A stretch of 64,000 nt of DNA from Porphyrobacter sp. IPPAS B-1204. Lineage in GTDB: Bacteria; Pseudomonadota; Alphaproteobacteria; Sphingomonadales; Sphingomonadaceae. Where the stretch lies: the NCBI GenBank assembly GCA_003724185.1, contig RHGM01000003.1:930001-994000 (forward strand), in the 5' to 3' direction. The translations under genes and the position numbers were made by a program. Below the pieces are notes generated by a model. It searched no databases. It had not been told where the DNA came from and saw only the letters and a program-made list of their open reading frames with translations. Positions within the stretch are counted from its first letter, which is position 1. Each line of letters opens with the position of its first letter. Positions 42,682 through 52,630 of the stretch are shown in pieces.

Positions 42682-43851
42682 ATGCAAAGAATGGACGGCT
42701 GGAGAGAACGTCTTGGCGCAGGCCTCAAGGGTCTTGCCATGGCTGGAAAGAACAACCCCTGGGGCGGCGGCGGAAGCGGCGACGAGCCCGGCTCCGACGG
42801 TCCGTCGGGGGACGGCGCAGGTGGCGGAGGCGACGGCGGAAGCGGTGGCCCGCGCAACCCGTGGCTGCCCGGCGGGGGTGAGCCCGGCAAGCGGCGCTCG
42901 GCCAGCATCGAGGACATCTTCAAGACCCGCGGCCCCGAAGGCCCGCGCCGCGCAGGCGGCGGAGGCGGGGGCCCGGCCTTTCGCCTGCCCGAACGCCCCG
43001 ACGGCAAGAGCTGGCTGCCCTTCATCATCGGCGGTGCCGCGCTGGTATGGGTCGCCGTGACCAGCTTCCATTTCGTCCAGCCGGGCGAAGAGGCGGTGGT
43101 CACGTGGTTTGGCGGCAAATACTCGCACGAGCTCCAGTCCGGCACCAACATCACCGCGCCCTACCCGATCCACATGGTCGAGAAGGAAAACGTCACGCAG
43201 ATCCGTTCGGAAGAGGTGCCCGGCACCAACACCGAAAAGCTGATCCTGACGGCCGACCAGAACCTTGTCGATCTCAGCTACCTGATCCGCTGGAACATCT
43301 CCGATCTGGCCCTGTTCAAGTATCAGCTCAACGATCCGCGCAACGCCCTGCTGGAAATCGGCGAATCAGCCATGCGCGCGGCGGTGGCCCGTCAGGATCT
43401 GGACAGCGTGCTGACCGGTGCCGGTCGCGCCGAAATCGAACAGGACGTGCGCAACGCCATGCAGGCGCGGCTCGATGCCTATCGTTCGGGGATCAGCGTG
43501 CAGGGGATCGAAATCAACAAGGTCGATCCGCCGGGCCGCGTCGAGGAAGCGTTCAAGGACGTTTCCAGCGCCGAGCAGGACGCCGATGCCGCGATCAACC
43601 GTTCGCGTGCAGTGGCGCAGCAGACCCTTGCCCGCGCGCAGGGTGATGCCAGCGAATTCAACGACATCTACGAGGAATACAAGCTCGCGCCCGAAGTGAC
43701 GCGCCGCCGGCTGTATTACGAGACCATGGAGCAGATCCTGTCCAAGACCGACAAAACCATCGTCGAAGGCGGCAACGTGACACCTTATCTGCCGCTGCCC
43801 GAACTGAAGCGCCGTGCGCAGCAGGCCCCGCAGCCGCAGCAGGGAGAATAA
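42682..43851 (+). CDS. hflK: FtsH protease modulator HflK
   Basis: A 389-residue protein with a Gly-rich cytoplasmic N-terminus (NPWGGGGSGDEPG), one membrane helix (WLPFIIGGAALVWVAVTSF, near residue 113-131) and an SPFH/prohibitin domain in the periplasm (FVQPGEEAVVTWFGGKY, then QDLDSVLTGAGRAEIEQDV). With HflC it forms the large cage around FtsH. The start could also be MAGKNNPWGG at 42739. HflC begins 5 bp downstream. Confidence 0.92.
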   Translation: MQRMDGWRERLGAGLKGLAMAGKNNPWGGGGSGDEPGSDGPSGDGAGGGGDGGSGGPRNPWLPGGGEPGKRRSASIEDIFKTRGPEGPRRAGGGGGGPAFRLPERPDGKSWLPFIIGGAALVWVAVTSFHFVQPGEEAVVTWFGGKYSHELQSGTNITAPYPIHMVEKENVTQIRSEEVPGTNTEKLILTADQNLVDLSYLIRWNISDLALFKYQLNDPRNALLEIGESAMRAAVARQDLDSVLTGAGRAEIEQDVRNAMQARLDAYRSGISVQGIEINKVDPPGRVEEAFKDVSSAEQDADAAINRSRAVAQQTLARAQGDASEFNDIYEEYKLAPEVTRRRLYYETMEQILSKTDKTIVEGGNVTPYLPLPELKRRAQQAPQPQQGE

Positions 43852-43855
43852 GGCG

Positions 43856-44701
43856 ATGACCAACCTGTTACAGAACTACAAGGCGTTCGTGATCGGCGGG
43901 ATCGTGCTGCTGGTGGCGCTGCTGTCGAGCGTGGTGATCGTCCCTGAAACCCATCAGGGCGTGGTGGTGCAGGCCGGTAAGCCGGTGCGCGTGTTCAACC
44001 AGTTCCGCCCGGATGTGCCTTATGGCCAGACCGGTGCGGGCATCCAGTTGCGCATCCCGTTCCTCGAACAGGTGCAGATGATCGACCGCCGGGTGCTTGA
44101 TCTCGACATGGAGCGCCAGCAGGTGCTCTCGAACGATCAGCAGCGCCTGCAGGTCGACGCCTATGCCCGCTACCGGATTATCGATCCTGTGAAGCTGGTG
44201 GAACGCGCAGGAACGGAACGCCAGCTTGAATCGCAATTGCTGCCGATCCTGACCTCAGTGCTGCGGCAGGAACTGGGGCGCAGGCCGTTTGCGGCCCTGA
44301 TCAATGCCGAGCGCGGGACGGCGATGGCCAACATCACCAAAACGCTCGATGCCCAGGCCCGCACTTACGGCGCGCAGGTGCTCGATGTGCGGATCAAGGC
44401 GGCAGATCTGCCCGAAGGCCGGCCGCTCGATGCGGCCTTCACCCGGATGCAGACCGACCGTGAGGAGCGGGCGACCACGATCCGCGCCGCCGGTCAGCGT
44501 GACGCGCAGATCATTCAGGCCGAAGCCTCGGCCGAAGCGGCGCGCATCTATGCCGATGCTTACGGAAAAGACCCGCAGTTCTACGATTTCTACCGCGCCA
44601 TGCAGAGCTACCGCAAAACCTTCCTTCAGGGCGAGGGCGAGAGCACCATGGTCTTGTCGGAGGACAGCGAGTATTTCCGCCAGTTCAAGGGTCAACGCTG
44701 A
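43856..44701 (+). CDS. hflC: FtsH protease modulator HflC
   Basis: A 281-residue partner of HflK with an N-terminal membrane anchor (FVIGGIVLLVALLSSVVIV) and an SPFH domain (VVVQAGKPVRVFNQFRPD, then LTSVLRQELGRRPFAALINAERG). A helical C-terminus (EASAEAARIYADAYGKDPQFYDFYRAMQSY) is typical. It is preceded by GGGAGAA and is translated from the same transcript as hflK. Confidence 0.94.
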   Translation: MTNLLQNYKAFVIGGIVLLVALLSSVVIVPETHQGVVVQAGKPVRVFNQFRPDVPYGQTGAGIQLRIPFLEQVQMIDRRVLDLDMERQQVLSNDQQRLQVDAYARYRIIDPVKLVERAGTERQLESQLLPILTSVLRQELGRRPFAALINAERGTAMANITKTLDAQARTYGAQVLDVRIKAADLPEGRPLDAAFTRMQTDREERATTIRAAGQRDAQIIQAEASAEAARIYADAYGKDPQFYDFYRAMQSYRKTFLQGEGESTMVLSEDSEYFRQFKGQR

Positions 44702-44728
44702 GCAATCGACCAACCGTAAACCGGGGGC

Positions 44729-44762
44729 GCTGAACGCCGCCGGTGTTCAATCGGCGTTCAGC
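44729..44762. promoter_or_regulatory. Stem-loop in the hflC-degP gap
   Basis: Perfect 11-bp arms GCTGAACGCCG and CGGCGTTCAGC with a 12-nt loop, no T-run. It sits 27 bp past hflC and 95 bp before degP. Could be a processing or partial termination signal between the two genes. Confidence 0.45.
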
Positions 44763-44856
44763 CCCGAAAAGGGCATTTGGGGGACGAAACCAGCCCATGC
44801 GGCTGGCCCCGTAAACGGCTTTGAGGAACGCTGCGGCATCCCCGCGCATTTCTGCC

Positions 44857-46413
44857 ATGGATAAGGACCAAGAGGACGTGAACAAAGTGCGCTATGTATA
44901 CGGACTGACAAGCGCGCTGCTGGTGGGCGGCGCAGCTGTTTCGCTGATCACGGGCTCGCCAGTGGGCGCGCAGGTGGCGCAGAACGATGATGCGGTGATG
45001 GACCGTGTGGTGCCGGTCGCCGGTGCGCCGGCCAGCTTTGCCGATCTGACCGCGCAATTGCAGCCCGCAGTGGTCAACATCGCCACCCGCCAGCGGGTCG
45101 AGGTTGCCAACAACCCGTTTGCCGGCACGCCCTTTGCCGAACTGTTCAACCGCCGCGGCGGCGGCGGTGGCACACCCCAGACGCGCGAGGCGCAGTCGCT
45201 GGGGTCGGGCTTCATCATCTCGGCCGATGGCTATGTCGTCACCAACAACCACGTGATCAACCCGCCAGACAGCCGGGCAAAGCTTGAATCCATCACCATC
45301 ACCCTGCCCGATGGCACCGAATACGAAGCCGATCTGGTTGGTGCCGATGCGGCGTCCGACCTTGCGGTGCTCAAGATCCGTTCGAACAAGACCTTTCCCT
45401 TCGTCCAGTTCGGCGATTCGAGCGCGGCGCGCGTGGGTGACTGGGTCGTGGCGATCGGCAACCCTTTCGGCCTCGGCGGCACGGTCACCAGCGGGATCAT
45501 TTCGGCGGTCTATCGCAACACCGGCCAGGGCGGCGCCTATGACCGCTACATCCAGACCGATGCCAGCATCAACCGCGGCAATTCGGGCGGTCCGCTGTTC
45601 GACATGCGCGGCAATGTGATCGGCATCAACAACGCGATCTTCTCGCCTTCGGGCGGCAGCGTCGGGATCGGCTTTGCCATTCCGGCCGAAATCGCCGCCC
45701 CGATTGTCGAGCAATTGCGCGAGGGCCGCGAGATTGCGCGCGGCTACTTGGGTGTGCGCCTGCAGCCGATCGACGAGGATTTCGCCGCATCGCTCGGCCT
45801 GCAGAAGCGTCGCGGTGAACTGGCGCAGACGGTCGAGGACAACAGCCCCGCCGCCAAGGCCGGCCTGCGGGCGGGTGATATCCTGACCAAGGTGAACGGC
45901 AAGGAGGTGACCGCCGATCAGACGGTGTCCTTCCTCGTCGCCAACCTCCAGCCGGGCACCACTGTCCCGGTCGAAGTGCTGCGCGATGGCAAGCGCGTGG
46001 CGATCAACGTCACCCTCGGCAAGCGCCCGAGCGAGGCGGAACTGCTGCAACAGAACCAGACCTTCGATCCCGAAGCCGAGGAGCCGATGGCACCGGGCAC
46101 TTCGGACGGCACGATCGAGCAAAAGCTCGGGATGCAGGTTATGCCGATGAACGCCGGTGTCGCCCGCTCGCTTGGCGTGCCCGCGGATACCAAGGGCGTG
46201 GTCGTCGCGGCGGTCGATCCCAATTCGGATGCGGCGCGCAAGGGCCTGCGTCGGGGCGACATCATCCTGTCGGCCAATTACCAGCCGGTCGAAACGGTCG
46301 AGGCGCTGCTGGCGCAGGTGAATGCCGCCACCGCCGAAAACCGTGAGGCGCTGCTGCTGCGCATCCAGCGCCGCACCACGCCGCCCGCATTCGTGGCCGT
46401 GCGCCTGCGCTGA
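44857..46413 (+). CDS. degP: Do/DegP family periplasmic serine protease
   Basis: A 518-residue HtrA protease. The signal segment YGLTSALLVGGAAVSLITGSPVGAQVAQ is followed by a trypsin-like domain with H132 (TNNHV), D168 (SDLAVL) and S243 (GNSGGPL), then two PDZ domains (about 300-390 and 430-510). It degrades or refolds misfolded envelope proteins. The start is uncertain: ATG 44857, GTG 44878 or TTG 44821 keep the signal intact. It shares a direction with hflKC and ends at a bidirectional terminator. Confidence 0.93.
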   Translation: MDKDQEDVNKVRYVYGLTSALLVGGAAVSLITGSPVGAQVAQNDDAVMDRVVPVAGAPASFADLTAQLQPAVVNIATRQRVEVANNPFAGTPFAELFNRRGGGGGTPQTREAQSLGSGFIISADGYVVTNNHVINPPDSRAKLESITITLPDGTEYEADLVGADAASDLAVLKIRSNKTFPFVQFGDSSAARVGDWVVAIGNPFGLGGTVTSGIISAVYRNTGQGGAYDRYIQTDASINRGNSGGPLFDMRGNVIGINNAIFSPSGGSVGIGFAIPAEIAAPIVEQLREGREIARGYLGVRLQPIDEDFAASLGLQKRRGELAQTVEDNSPAAKAGLRAGDILTKVNGKEVTADQTVSFLVANLQPGTTVPVEVLRDGKRVAINVTLGKRPSEAELLQQNQTFDPEAEEPMAPGTSDGTIEQKLGMQVMPMNAGVARSLGVPADTKGVVVAAVDPNSDAARKGLRRGDIILSANYQPVETVEALLAQVNAATAENREALLLRIQRRTTPPAFVAVRLR

Positions 46414-46442
46414 TCTGTCAGCCAGCAACGGCCCAAGCAAAA

Positions 46443-46475
46443 GGGCGCCGGGAGATGATCCCGGCGCCCTTTTTG
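46443..46475. terminator. Bidirectional Rho-independent terminator between degP and PBP1A
   Basis: Perfect 11-bp stem GGGCGCCGGGA / TCCCGGCGCCC with a GATGA loop, A4 before and T5 after, so it can stop both convergent transcripts. It lies 30 bp past the degP stop and 11 bp before the PBP1A stop. Confidence 0.93.
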
Positions 46476-46485
46476 CATCCCGCCG

Positions 46486-48642
46486 CTATTGCTCGCCCGG
46501 TTTGATCGCGGGCTGCTGCGGCGGCACGCGGCGCGGGGGGCGCTGCTGGTTTTGTGGCAGGGAACCGCCGGTCGCTTCCTCAAGGAAATCCTGACTCGCC
46601 GCCGGCGGCGCATCGGGCCCAAGCGGATCCTCGCCCGGCTCGCGCCGACCCGGTTCGACCATGTTGCCCTGTTCGTCGATGTAGTAATAATCCTCAGGCA
46701 CGCCGAACATTGCTTCCTCGTCCGGCTCCAGCTGCCATTCCGGCAGTTCGAGCGTGACATCGAATTCCTCGACCGGGCGGCTCTTGACGGCATAGCGCAT
46801 ATAGGAGGCAAAGGCCTGGGCAGGCGCACGGCCGCCCTGCAGGCCCGGCACCGCCTTGGCATCGTCGCGGCCCATCCACACGCCGGTGGTGATGCCGCTG
46901 GAAAAGCCGATGAACCAGCCGTCCTTGTTCGATGATGTGGTGCCGGTCTTGCCCGCTACCGGCCGGCCGATGTCGGCTGCGCGGCCCGTTCCGGTCTGCA
47001 CTGCGGCCTGCAGCAGATCGGTGATCCCGGCGATCACGTAGTCTGGCACCACCGGGGAATTGGACGAAGCCTCGCGCCGGTAGAGCACCTCGCCGCTCGC
47101 GCCTGTGACCTTGGTGATGCCATAAGGCTCCACCGCCACGCCCTTGGCCGCGACCCCGGCAAAGGCCTGGGTCATCTCGATCACCCGCATTTCGGACGCG
47201 CCCAGCACCATTGAAGGATTGGTATCAACCTTGGAATTGATCCCGAACCGCCGCGCCATCCCCGCGACCGTGCCAAATCCGACCTCGTTGCCAAGCTGCG
47301 CTGCGACGGTGTTGATCGAAAAGGCAAAGGCCGTGCGCAGATCGGTCTCTCCGACGTTGCGGCCGTTGGAATTGCGCGGGCTCCAGCCGTCAATGGTGAC
47401 GGGGGTATCAACCACCTTGTCCTCGGGTGTGTAGCCCGCCTCAAGCGCGGCGAGATAGACAAACAGCTTCCACGCCGAACCCGGCTGGCGCATCGCAGTG
47501 GTGGCGCGGTTGAAGTTGCTGGCGACGTAATCGGTGCCCCCCACCAGCGCGAGGATCGCCCCGTCGCGGTCAAGACTGACCAACGCGCCCTGCGCGCCCT
47601 TGGGGGTGTTGGCCTCGATCGCAGCGGTCGCGGCGCGCTGCATTCCGATGTCCAGCGTGGTCCACACCTCGATCGGCTCATAGGTTTCGGGCAGAATGAT
47701 TTCGAGCTGCGGCAGCACCCAGTCGGTGAAGTACCGCACCGAATTCTGCCCCGCCTGCTCCTTCAATTGCACGGCGCTGACATCGACCTGGGCCTGGTCT
47801 GGGCTGATGTAGCCCTGCTCCTGCATCAGCCTGAGCACCACCTGCGCCCGGTCAACGGCGGCCTGGACATCGGCGGTGGGGGAATACTGGCTGGGCGCCT
47901 TGACCAGACCGGCGATGATCGCCGCTTCTTCAACGCTGAGTTCGTTGGCGGGGTGGCTGAAGAACTTGCGGGAAGCGGAATCGATGCCGTAGGCGCCGCC
48001 GCCGAAATAGACCTTGTTGAGATAGAGCTCGAGGATCTCCTCCTTGGAGAATTTCCATTCCAGCGCCATCGCCAGCACCGCCTCGCGGGCCTTGCGGTCC
48101 AGCGAACGGTTGTTGTTGAGGAACAGGTTGCGCGCCAGCTGCTGGGTGATGGTCGATGTCCCGCCCAGCCGCGCGCGCGATCCGGTTACGCCTTCGATCA
48201 GCGCCCCGGTCAGGCGCACGGGATCAACCCCCAGGTGCGAACGGAAGCGCTTGTCCTCCACCGCGATCATGGCGTTGGTCATGTTCTCGGGGATTTCGCT
48301 GTATTCCAGCCATTCGCCGAAGCTCGGCCCGATCTCCACCAGTTCGCGCCCGTCACGCGCGCGAACGACGATGGTCTGGCCCGGCTGGGTCGCCTGCAAG
48401 GTGGCGTAATCGGGCAGAGACTGCGCAGCAAAGCCGACCGCGAAGGCGAGGAACACCAGCCCCAGCACCGCCAGCGCGCTGCCCCAGACGAACAGGCGCT
48501 TCAGCCACAGCTTCCAGCGCGAAGGCGGCGCAGAACCTTCGCCGCCGCTGCCGGACGGAGGCGCAGCGGATCGCTCCGCCGCTGCGCGGCGCGTGCCCCG
48601 CGCGCCCTTGTTCTGCAACCGCTCACCCCGTTTGGACATCAT
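46486..48642 (-). CDS. mrcA: Bifunctional penicillin-binding protein 1A
   Basis: A 718-residue class A PBP. A basic cytoplasmic N-terminus, one membrane helix (LFVWGSALAVLGLVFLAFAVGF), a GT51 glycosyltransferase (catalytic E in AVEDKRFRSHLGVD; LGGTSTITQQLARN; RKAREAVLAMALEWKFSKEEILELYLN reduced to ILELYLNKVYFGGG) and a transpeptidase with SAWK (active serine), SIN and KTGTTSSN motifs. It polymerises and cross-links peptidoglycan. The C-terminal 60 residues are Pro/Gln-rich and acidic, probably a disordered tail. Confidence 0.95.
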   Translation of the reverse strand: MMSKRGERLQNKGARGTRRAAAERSAAPPSGSGGEGSAPPSRWKLWLKRLFVWGSALAVLGLVFLAFAVGFAAQSLPDYATLQATQPGQTIVVRARDGRELVEIGPSFGEWLEYSEIPENMTNAMIAVEDKRFRSHLGVDPVRLTGALIEGVTGSRARLGGTSTITQQLARNLFLNNNRSLDRKAREAVLAMALEWKFSKEEILELYLNKVYFGGGAYGIDSASRKFFSHPANELSVEEAAIIAGLVKAPSQYSPTADVQAAVDRAQVVLRLMQEQGYISPDQAQVDVSAVQLKEQAGQNSVRYFTDWVLPQLEIILPETYEPIEVWTTLDIGMQRAATAAIEANTPKGAQGALVSLDRDGAILALVGGTDYVASNFNRATTAMRQPGSAWKLFVYLAALEAGYTPEDKVVDTPVTIDGWSPRNSNGRNVGETDLRTAFAFSINTVAAQLGNEVGFGTVAGMARRFGINSKVDTNPSMVLGASEMRVIEMTQAFAGVAAKGVAVEPYGITKVTGASGEVLYRREASSNSPVVPDYVIAGITDLLQAAVQTGTGRAADIGRPVAGKTGTTSSNKDGWFIGFSSGITTGVWMGRDDAKAVPGLQGGRAPAQAFASYMRYAVKSRPVEEFDVTLELPEWQLEPDEEAMFGVPEDYYYIDEQGNMVEPGRREPGEDPLGPDAPPAASQDFLEEATGGSLPQNQQRPPRRVPPQQPAIKPGEQ

Positions 48643-48760
48643 CCGTGCCTATCTGTGCCCCACCGGACCGGGGTGGGAAGCGCTTGCCTGCATAGGCAAG
48701 TTGTAACCGGGGGTGAACCCGGCTTGACCACGATCTCCCCCGACCGGATGCCGAACCGCC

Positions 48761-49171
48761 TCAACTGTCAGCTGGCGTGAAGACCAAAGCGGCGGAATTG
48801 ATGCAGTAGCGCAGCCCCCCCTGCTCGGGCGGGCCGTCGGGAAAGACATGGCCCAGATGTCCGCCGCACTTGCCGCAGCGGACCTCGGTGCGGATCATGC
48901 CGTAGGCGGTGTCGCGATGCTCCTCGATCACCTCCTCGTCCGCCGGACGGGTGAAGGCAGGCCAGCCGCAGCCGCTGTTATACTTGGCGGTCGAATAGAA
49001 CAGCTGGGTGCCACAAGCGGCGCAGTGGTATTCGCCTTCATCGTAGAACTTGTCATATTCGCCGGTGAAGGCGCGCTCGGTCCCGGCCTCACGCAGGATG
49101 TGATACTGCATCGGCGAAAGCTTCTCGCGCCATTCGGCGTCACTGATGGTGCGGGGGTCGGGATTGTCCAT
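48761..49171 (-). CDS. msrB: Peptide-methionine (R)-S-oxide reductase MsrB
   Basis: A 136-residue MsrB. Zinc ligands C50, C53, C99 and C102 (YHCAACG, VRCGKCG) and the catalytic C123 in RYCINSAAL are all present; [11 protein letters not shown] is the substrate loop. It reduces Met-R-sulfoxide in proteins. AGAGGA precedes the ATG. No signal peptide. It complements the MsrA at 33.2 kb. Confidence 0.96.
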   Translation of the reverse strand: MDNPDPRTISDAEWREKLSPMQYHILREAGTERAFTGEYDKFYDEGEYHCAACGTQLFYSTAKYNSGCGWPAFTRPADEEVIEEHRDTAYGMIRTEVRCGKCGGHLGHVFPDGPPEQGGLRYCINSAALVFTPADS

Positions 49172-49202
49172 GAAATGTCCTCTCTAGGAGGCACTATATC
49201 GG

Positions 49203-49320
49203 TTCATCTCCAATGAACCGCAAGGCCGCCAACAGGCATAGGCGCCCGCCCGCAGCGACGCGGCGTTCAGGCCTCAAGCAGCGAAGCGGCAGGCCAGCAA
49301 AAATGCCGCGTGAGCGAGGA
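49203..49320 (-). repeat. Structured 3'-end repeat, copy C (after GST)
   Basis: On the minus strand, box TCCTCGCTCACGCG begins 2 nt after the GST stop (P1 absent). Then a hairpin GGCCT / AGGCC with a 16-nt loop shared with copy D, CGCTGCGGGCGG, a longer imperfect P2 ending GGCGGCC, TTGCGG, and hairpin P3 TTCAT-TGGAG-ATGAA. Confidence 0.7.
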
Positions 49321-49322
49321 TG

Positions 49323-49991
49323 CTACCCGTCCAGCAAAGCATAATGCGGCGGCGGCTTGATCGTCTCCATCCGCTCGGTCAGCAGCGGGCGGAAGCTGGG
49401 GCGGCTCTTGAACACGGCATACCAGCCGCGTGACTGTTCATGCCCCGCCCAGTCGATCCCGCCGAGGTAATCCGCGACCGAAATCTGCGCCGCCGCCGCC
49501 AGATCGGCAAGGCTCATGGTGGACCCTGCCACCCACGGGCGATTGTCGATCAGCCAGTCGAGATAATCCAGATGCCCGTGCGCCATCTTCATCGCGTTGC
49601 GCAGCGCGCCGCTGTCGGGCGGCTGGCGCAGGATGCGCTTCTTCATGCGTTCGGACAGCAGCGGCGCAGTGACATCGGCGTAGAAATTCTCGTCGAACAG
49701 CGCCACCAGACGGCGGATTTCGGCGCGCTGGGCGGCGGTGCCGTTGATCATCGGGTTGCGATCCACCGTCTCCTCGAAATATTCCGCGATGGCGCGGCTA
49801 TCGGGGATGGTGATGTTCTTTTCCTCGTTCACGATCACCGGGGTGCGCCCGGCGGGGTTGCGGTTGAAGAACAGATCTGACGCAGCCCACGGATCCTCGC
49901 GCTCCATATCGAAGGGCACGTTCTTCTCGCTCAGCAGCAGCCGGATCTTGCGGCTGAAGGGGCAGAGCGGAAATTGATAGAGGGTCCACAT
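49323..49991 (-). CDS. Glutathione S-transferase family protein
   Basis: A 222-residue protein with an N-terminal thioredoxin-like domain (LYQFPLCPFSRKIRLLLSE; CPFS active site with C10; GRTPVIVNEEKNITIPDSRAIAEYFEE) and a helical C-terminal domain (WVAGSTMSLADLAAAAQISVADYLGGIDW). A CPxS motif suggests a glutathione-dependent oxidoreductase or lyase type rather than a classical Tyr/Ser GST. Substrate unknown. Single gene, followed by repeat copy C. Confidence 0.88.
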   Translation of the reverse strand: MWTLYQFPLCPFSRKIRLLLSEKNVPFDMEREDPWAASDLFFNRNPAGRTPVIVNEEKNITIPDSRAIAEYFEETVDRNPMINGTAAQRAEIRRLVALFDENFYADVTAPLLSERMKKRILRQPPDSGALRNAMKMAHGHLDYLDWLIDNRPWVAGSTMSLADLAAAAQISVADYLGGIDWAGHEQSRGWYAVFKSRPSFRPLLTERMETIKPPPHYALLDG

Positions 49992-50058
49992 AAGGCCCCG
50001 ATCTGTGCCGCATTTTGCAGGGCAAATCCAGCGCGGCGCGCCGCTTTCGGGGGAGTAA

Positions 50059-50418
50059 TCAGAGCCGCGCGGCTTCCAGCATCAGCAGGCAGGAGGGCAT
50101 GATCTTTGCGATGTCGTCATTTGCCGTAAGCGCCTGTGCTTCGGTCTGGGCCAGGGCGGCGATTGCGGCCCGGTCGCTCCCCGTTTCATCCATCAATTGC
50201 GCCATCGCCCGGACAAAGAATTCGCGCCCGCGTGTGGTGAGATCGGGCCAGGCCTTGGCGGCGGCGTCACCTTCTGCCTGCCCGCGCGCGACCAGCGCAA
50301 AGGCGGCGGCGCAGCGCAGCAAGGCGCGGTTTTCCTGCGACAGCGGGGCGGGTTCGGCGGTTGCAGGGGCAGGGGCGGATTGCAGCGCCAGAGCGGCGAC
50401 CAGAAGGGGCGTAAGCAT
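50059..50418 (-). CDS. Hypothetical secreted protein
   Basis: A 119-residue protein with a signal peptide (MLTPLLVAALALQSAPAPATA) and a helical, Ala-rich mature part with two cysteines (LLRCAAAFALVARG, IMPSCLLMLEAARL) that could pair. No family recognised. The start at 50418 gives the signal a proper n-region; the open frame continues upstream to 50439. It lies alone between GST and the VOC gene. Confidence 0.6.
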   Translation of the reverse strand: MLTPLLVAALALQSAPAPATAEPAPLSQENRALLRCAAAFALVARGQAEGDAAAKAWPDLTTRGREFFVRAMAQLMDETGSDRAAIAALAQTEAQALTANDDIAKIMPSCLLMLEAARL

Positions 50419-50540
50419 GGTGCATCCTATGCCCTGCAAGATGAACCGGGCGCTACCGAAATCGCGCTCGAAATGCCGATTGCGGGCGCCGCTATTCCGT
50501 CCTAATCCGCAACCTGTCTTATGAGAGGAGACGCAATTCC

Positions 50541-50933
50541 ATGTTCAGTCACATCATGATCGGAACCAGCGATTTTGATCGCGCCAAGGCCTTCTATGAC
50601 ACGGTGCTCGCCACGCTCGGCGCCGGGCCGGGGATGATCAACGTCGCCGCAACCGGCCACAAGCGCGCCTTCTGGATGCACAATGGCGGGATGTTCTCGA
50701 TCAGCGAGCCGATCAACGATCAGCCTGCTTGCGCTGCCAATGGTTCGACCGTCGGCTTTGCCTGCGATTCGCTGGAACAGGTGCAGGCCTTCCACGACGC
50801 CGCAGTGGCCGCTGGCGGCAAGTCGATCGAAGACCCGCCGGGCCCGCGCGTCGGCCCGATGGGCACGCTGAACCTGGGCTATGTGCTCGATCTGGATGGC
50901 CACAAGCTGTGCATGCTGCACCGCGCAGGCTAA
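50541..50933 (+). CDS. VOC (glyoxalase-like) family protein
   Basis: A 130-residue single-domain protein of the vicinal oxygen chelate fold. It begins with MFSHIMIGTSDFDRAKAFYDTVL (two-strand plus helix signature, H4 as a likely metal ligand) and ends in GYVLDLDGHKLCMLHR, with a GHK-type second ligand region. Such short proteins are dioxygenase or lyase relatives of unknown substrate. GAGGAGA precedes the ATG. Its stop abuts that of metW (TAA TTA). Confidence 0.88.
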   Translation: MFSHIMIGTSDFDRAKAFYDTVLATLGAGPGMINVAATGHKRAFWMHNGGMFSISEPINDQPACAANGSTVGFACDSLEQVQAFHDAAVAAGGKSIEDPPGPRVGPMGTLNLGYVLDLDGHKLCMLHRAG

Positions 50934-51536
50934 TTACCGACTGAGCTCAAACACCGCGAATTCGGCGCGCCAGTTTGCTGCTGGCGCGCCGATTTGTTTT
51001 TCATTGGCGAAGAACCACGCGCGTTCGATCCGCGCTCCCTTCATCCGCGCCAGATCTCGGAAATCCTCGACCGTGACGTGGTGGATGTTTTCGGTCTCGT
51101 ACCAGCTCACGGGCAGCGCCCGCGTCACCGGCATCCGTCCGCCCAGCAGCAGCGCGGTGCGCGTGCGCCAGTGGGCAAAGTTGGGGAACGAGACAAACGC
51201 CCGCCGCCCCACGCGCAGCAATTCGTCAAGGATCAGGTCAGGCCGGGTGGCGGTCTGGAGCGTCTGGCTGAGGATCGCGTAATCGAACGCCTTGTCCGGG
51301 TAATTCGCCAAATCGAGGTTGGCATCGCCCTGCACCACGCTGAGACCCCGCGACACGCAGCGTTCGACCAGCGCGCCGTCCAGCTCCATGCCCCGCGCAT
51401 CACAGCCGCTGACGCTCTCCAGTTCCGCCATCAGCGCGCCATCACCGCAGCCGATGTCCAGCACCCGGCTGCCGGGCGCGACATGGGCGGCGATGGCGGC
51501 GAGGTCGGGGCGCAGGGAAGCAGCGGGGGACGTCAC
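50934..51536 (-). CDS. metW: Methionine biosynthesis protein MetW
   Basis: A 200-residue class I methyltransferase-like protein with motif [18 protein letters not shown] and MetW signatures [28 protein letters not shown] and [11 protein letters not shown]. MetW pairs with MetX in many Proteobacteria and is needed for efficient homoserine acetylation or succinylation. It overlaps metX by 4 bp, as usual for this pair. Confidence 0.95.
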   Translation of the reverse strand: MTSPAASLRPDLAAIAAHVAPGSRVLDIGCGDGALMAELESVSGCDARGMELDGALVERCVSRGLSVVQGDANLDLANYPDKAFDYAILSQTLQTATRPDLILDELLRVGRRAFVSFPNFAHWRTRTALLLGGRMPVTRALPVSWYETENIHHVTVEDFRDLARMKGARIERAWFFANEKQIGAPAANWRAEFAVFELSR

Positions 51537-52630
51537 TCGACAAACCCTTTCACCACCCGGTCGAGCTGGTCATGTTCCAGCAGGAAAGAATCATGCCCGT
51601 GCGGCGCGGAGAGTTCCACGAAGCTGACCTTCGCGCCGGCCGCGTTCAGCGCGTGGACCACGTGGCGGCTTTCGGCGGTGGGGTAGAGCCAGTCGGTATC
51701 GAAGCTGACGATGCAGAACCGCGCCTGCGTGCCCGCAAAGGCGTCGGCCAGTTTCCCGCCGTGTTCTTCGGCAATGTCGAAATAATCCATCGCGCGGGTG
51801 ATGTAGAGGTAGCTGTTCGCATCGAACCGGCGGGTGAAGCCGCTGCCCTGATACCTGAGGTAGCTTTCGACCTGAAATTCGGCGTCAAAGCCAAAGCCCT
51901 TGGCCTCGCGGTCCTGCAGGCGCCGCCCGAATTTCTCGGTCAGCCCGGCTTCGGACAGGTAAGTGATATGCGCCGCCATCCGCGCCACGGCGAGGCCGTT
52001 GTCGGGCTTGGCTTCGCCCGCGTAGTAGTCACCCCCTGCCCACGCCGGGTCAGCCATGATCGCCTGCCGCCCGACCTCGTGAAAGGCGATGTTCTGCGCC
52101 GAGTGCCGCGCGGTCGAGGCGATCACCAGCACCCGCGCCGCACGCTCGGGCCAGTTGGCGGCGAGGCTCAACGCCTGCATCCCGCCCATCGACCCGCCAA
52201 CCACGGCGTGGAGCTTTTCGATCCCCAGCCCGTCCAGCAGCGCCACCAACCCGCGCACCATGTCGCGGATGGTGATGACGGGGAAGCGCATGGCATAAGG
52301 CTCACCGTCCGGAGCAAGGCTCGCCGGGCCGCTCGACCCCATGCAGCTGCCGATGACATTGGCGCAGATCACGAAGTGGCGGTTGGTGTCGATCGGCTTG
52401 CCGGGGCCTACCATCCGCTCCCACCACCCGGGCTTGCCGGTAATCGGGTGCGGGCTGGCGAGATACTGGTCCCCGGTCAGCGCATGGCACACCAGCACCG
52501 CGTTGCTCTTGTCGGCGGCCAGCGTGCCGTAGGTTTCGTAAGCAACCTGCGCGCCCTCAAGCACCTGTCCGCTGTCGAGCGGCAGGGGGTGGGGGATGGG
52601 ATAAACCTTGGAGACCGGCGCAGTGTTCAT
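51533..52630 (-). CDS. metX: Homoserine O-acyltransferase MetX
   Basis: An alpha/beta-hydrolase-fold enzyme of 365 residues. The nucleophile is in [13 protein letters not shown], with the acid in FDTDWLYPT and the histidine in [10 protein letters not shown]. It activates homoserine for methionine synthesis (acetyl or succinyl donor not distinguishable here). The start at 52630 ([11 protein letters not shown]) is preferred over 52678, which would place the start close to hisC. It is divergent from hisC with about 100 bp between; no SAM riboswitch was recognised there. Confidence 0.95.
   Translation of the reverse strand: MNTAPVSKVYPIPHPLPLDSGQVLEGAQVAYETYGTLAADKSNAVLVCHALTGDQYLASPHPITGKPGWWERMVGPGKPIDTNRHFVICANVIGSCMGSSGPASLAPDGEPYAMRFPVITIRDMVRGLVALLDGLGIEKLHAVVGGSMGGMQALSLAANWPERAARVLVIASTARHSAQNIAFHEVGRQAIMADPAWAGGDYYAGEAKPDNGLAVARMAAHITYLSEAGLTEKFGRRLQDREAKGFGFDAEFQVESYLRYQGSGFTRRFDANSYLYITRAMDYFDIAEEHGGKLADAFAGTQARFCIVSFDTDWLYPTAESRHVVHALNAAGAKVSFVELSAPHGHDSFLLEHDQLDRVVKGFVE

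Noticed and set aside
50931..50936. Back-to-back stop codons TAA and TTA of the VOC gene and metW
   Set aside because: The two convergent genes simply abut; no terminator or functional element was found there.
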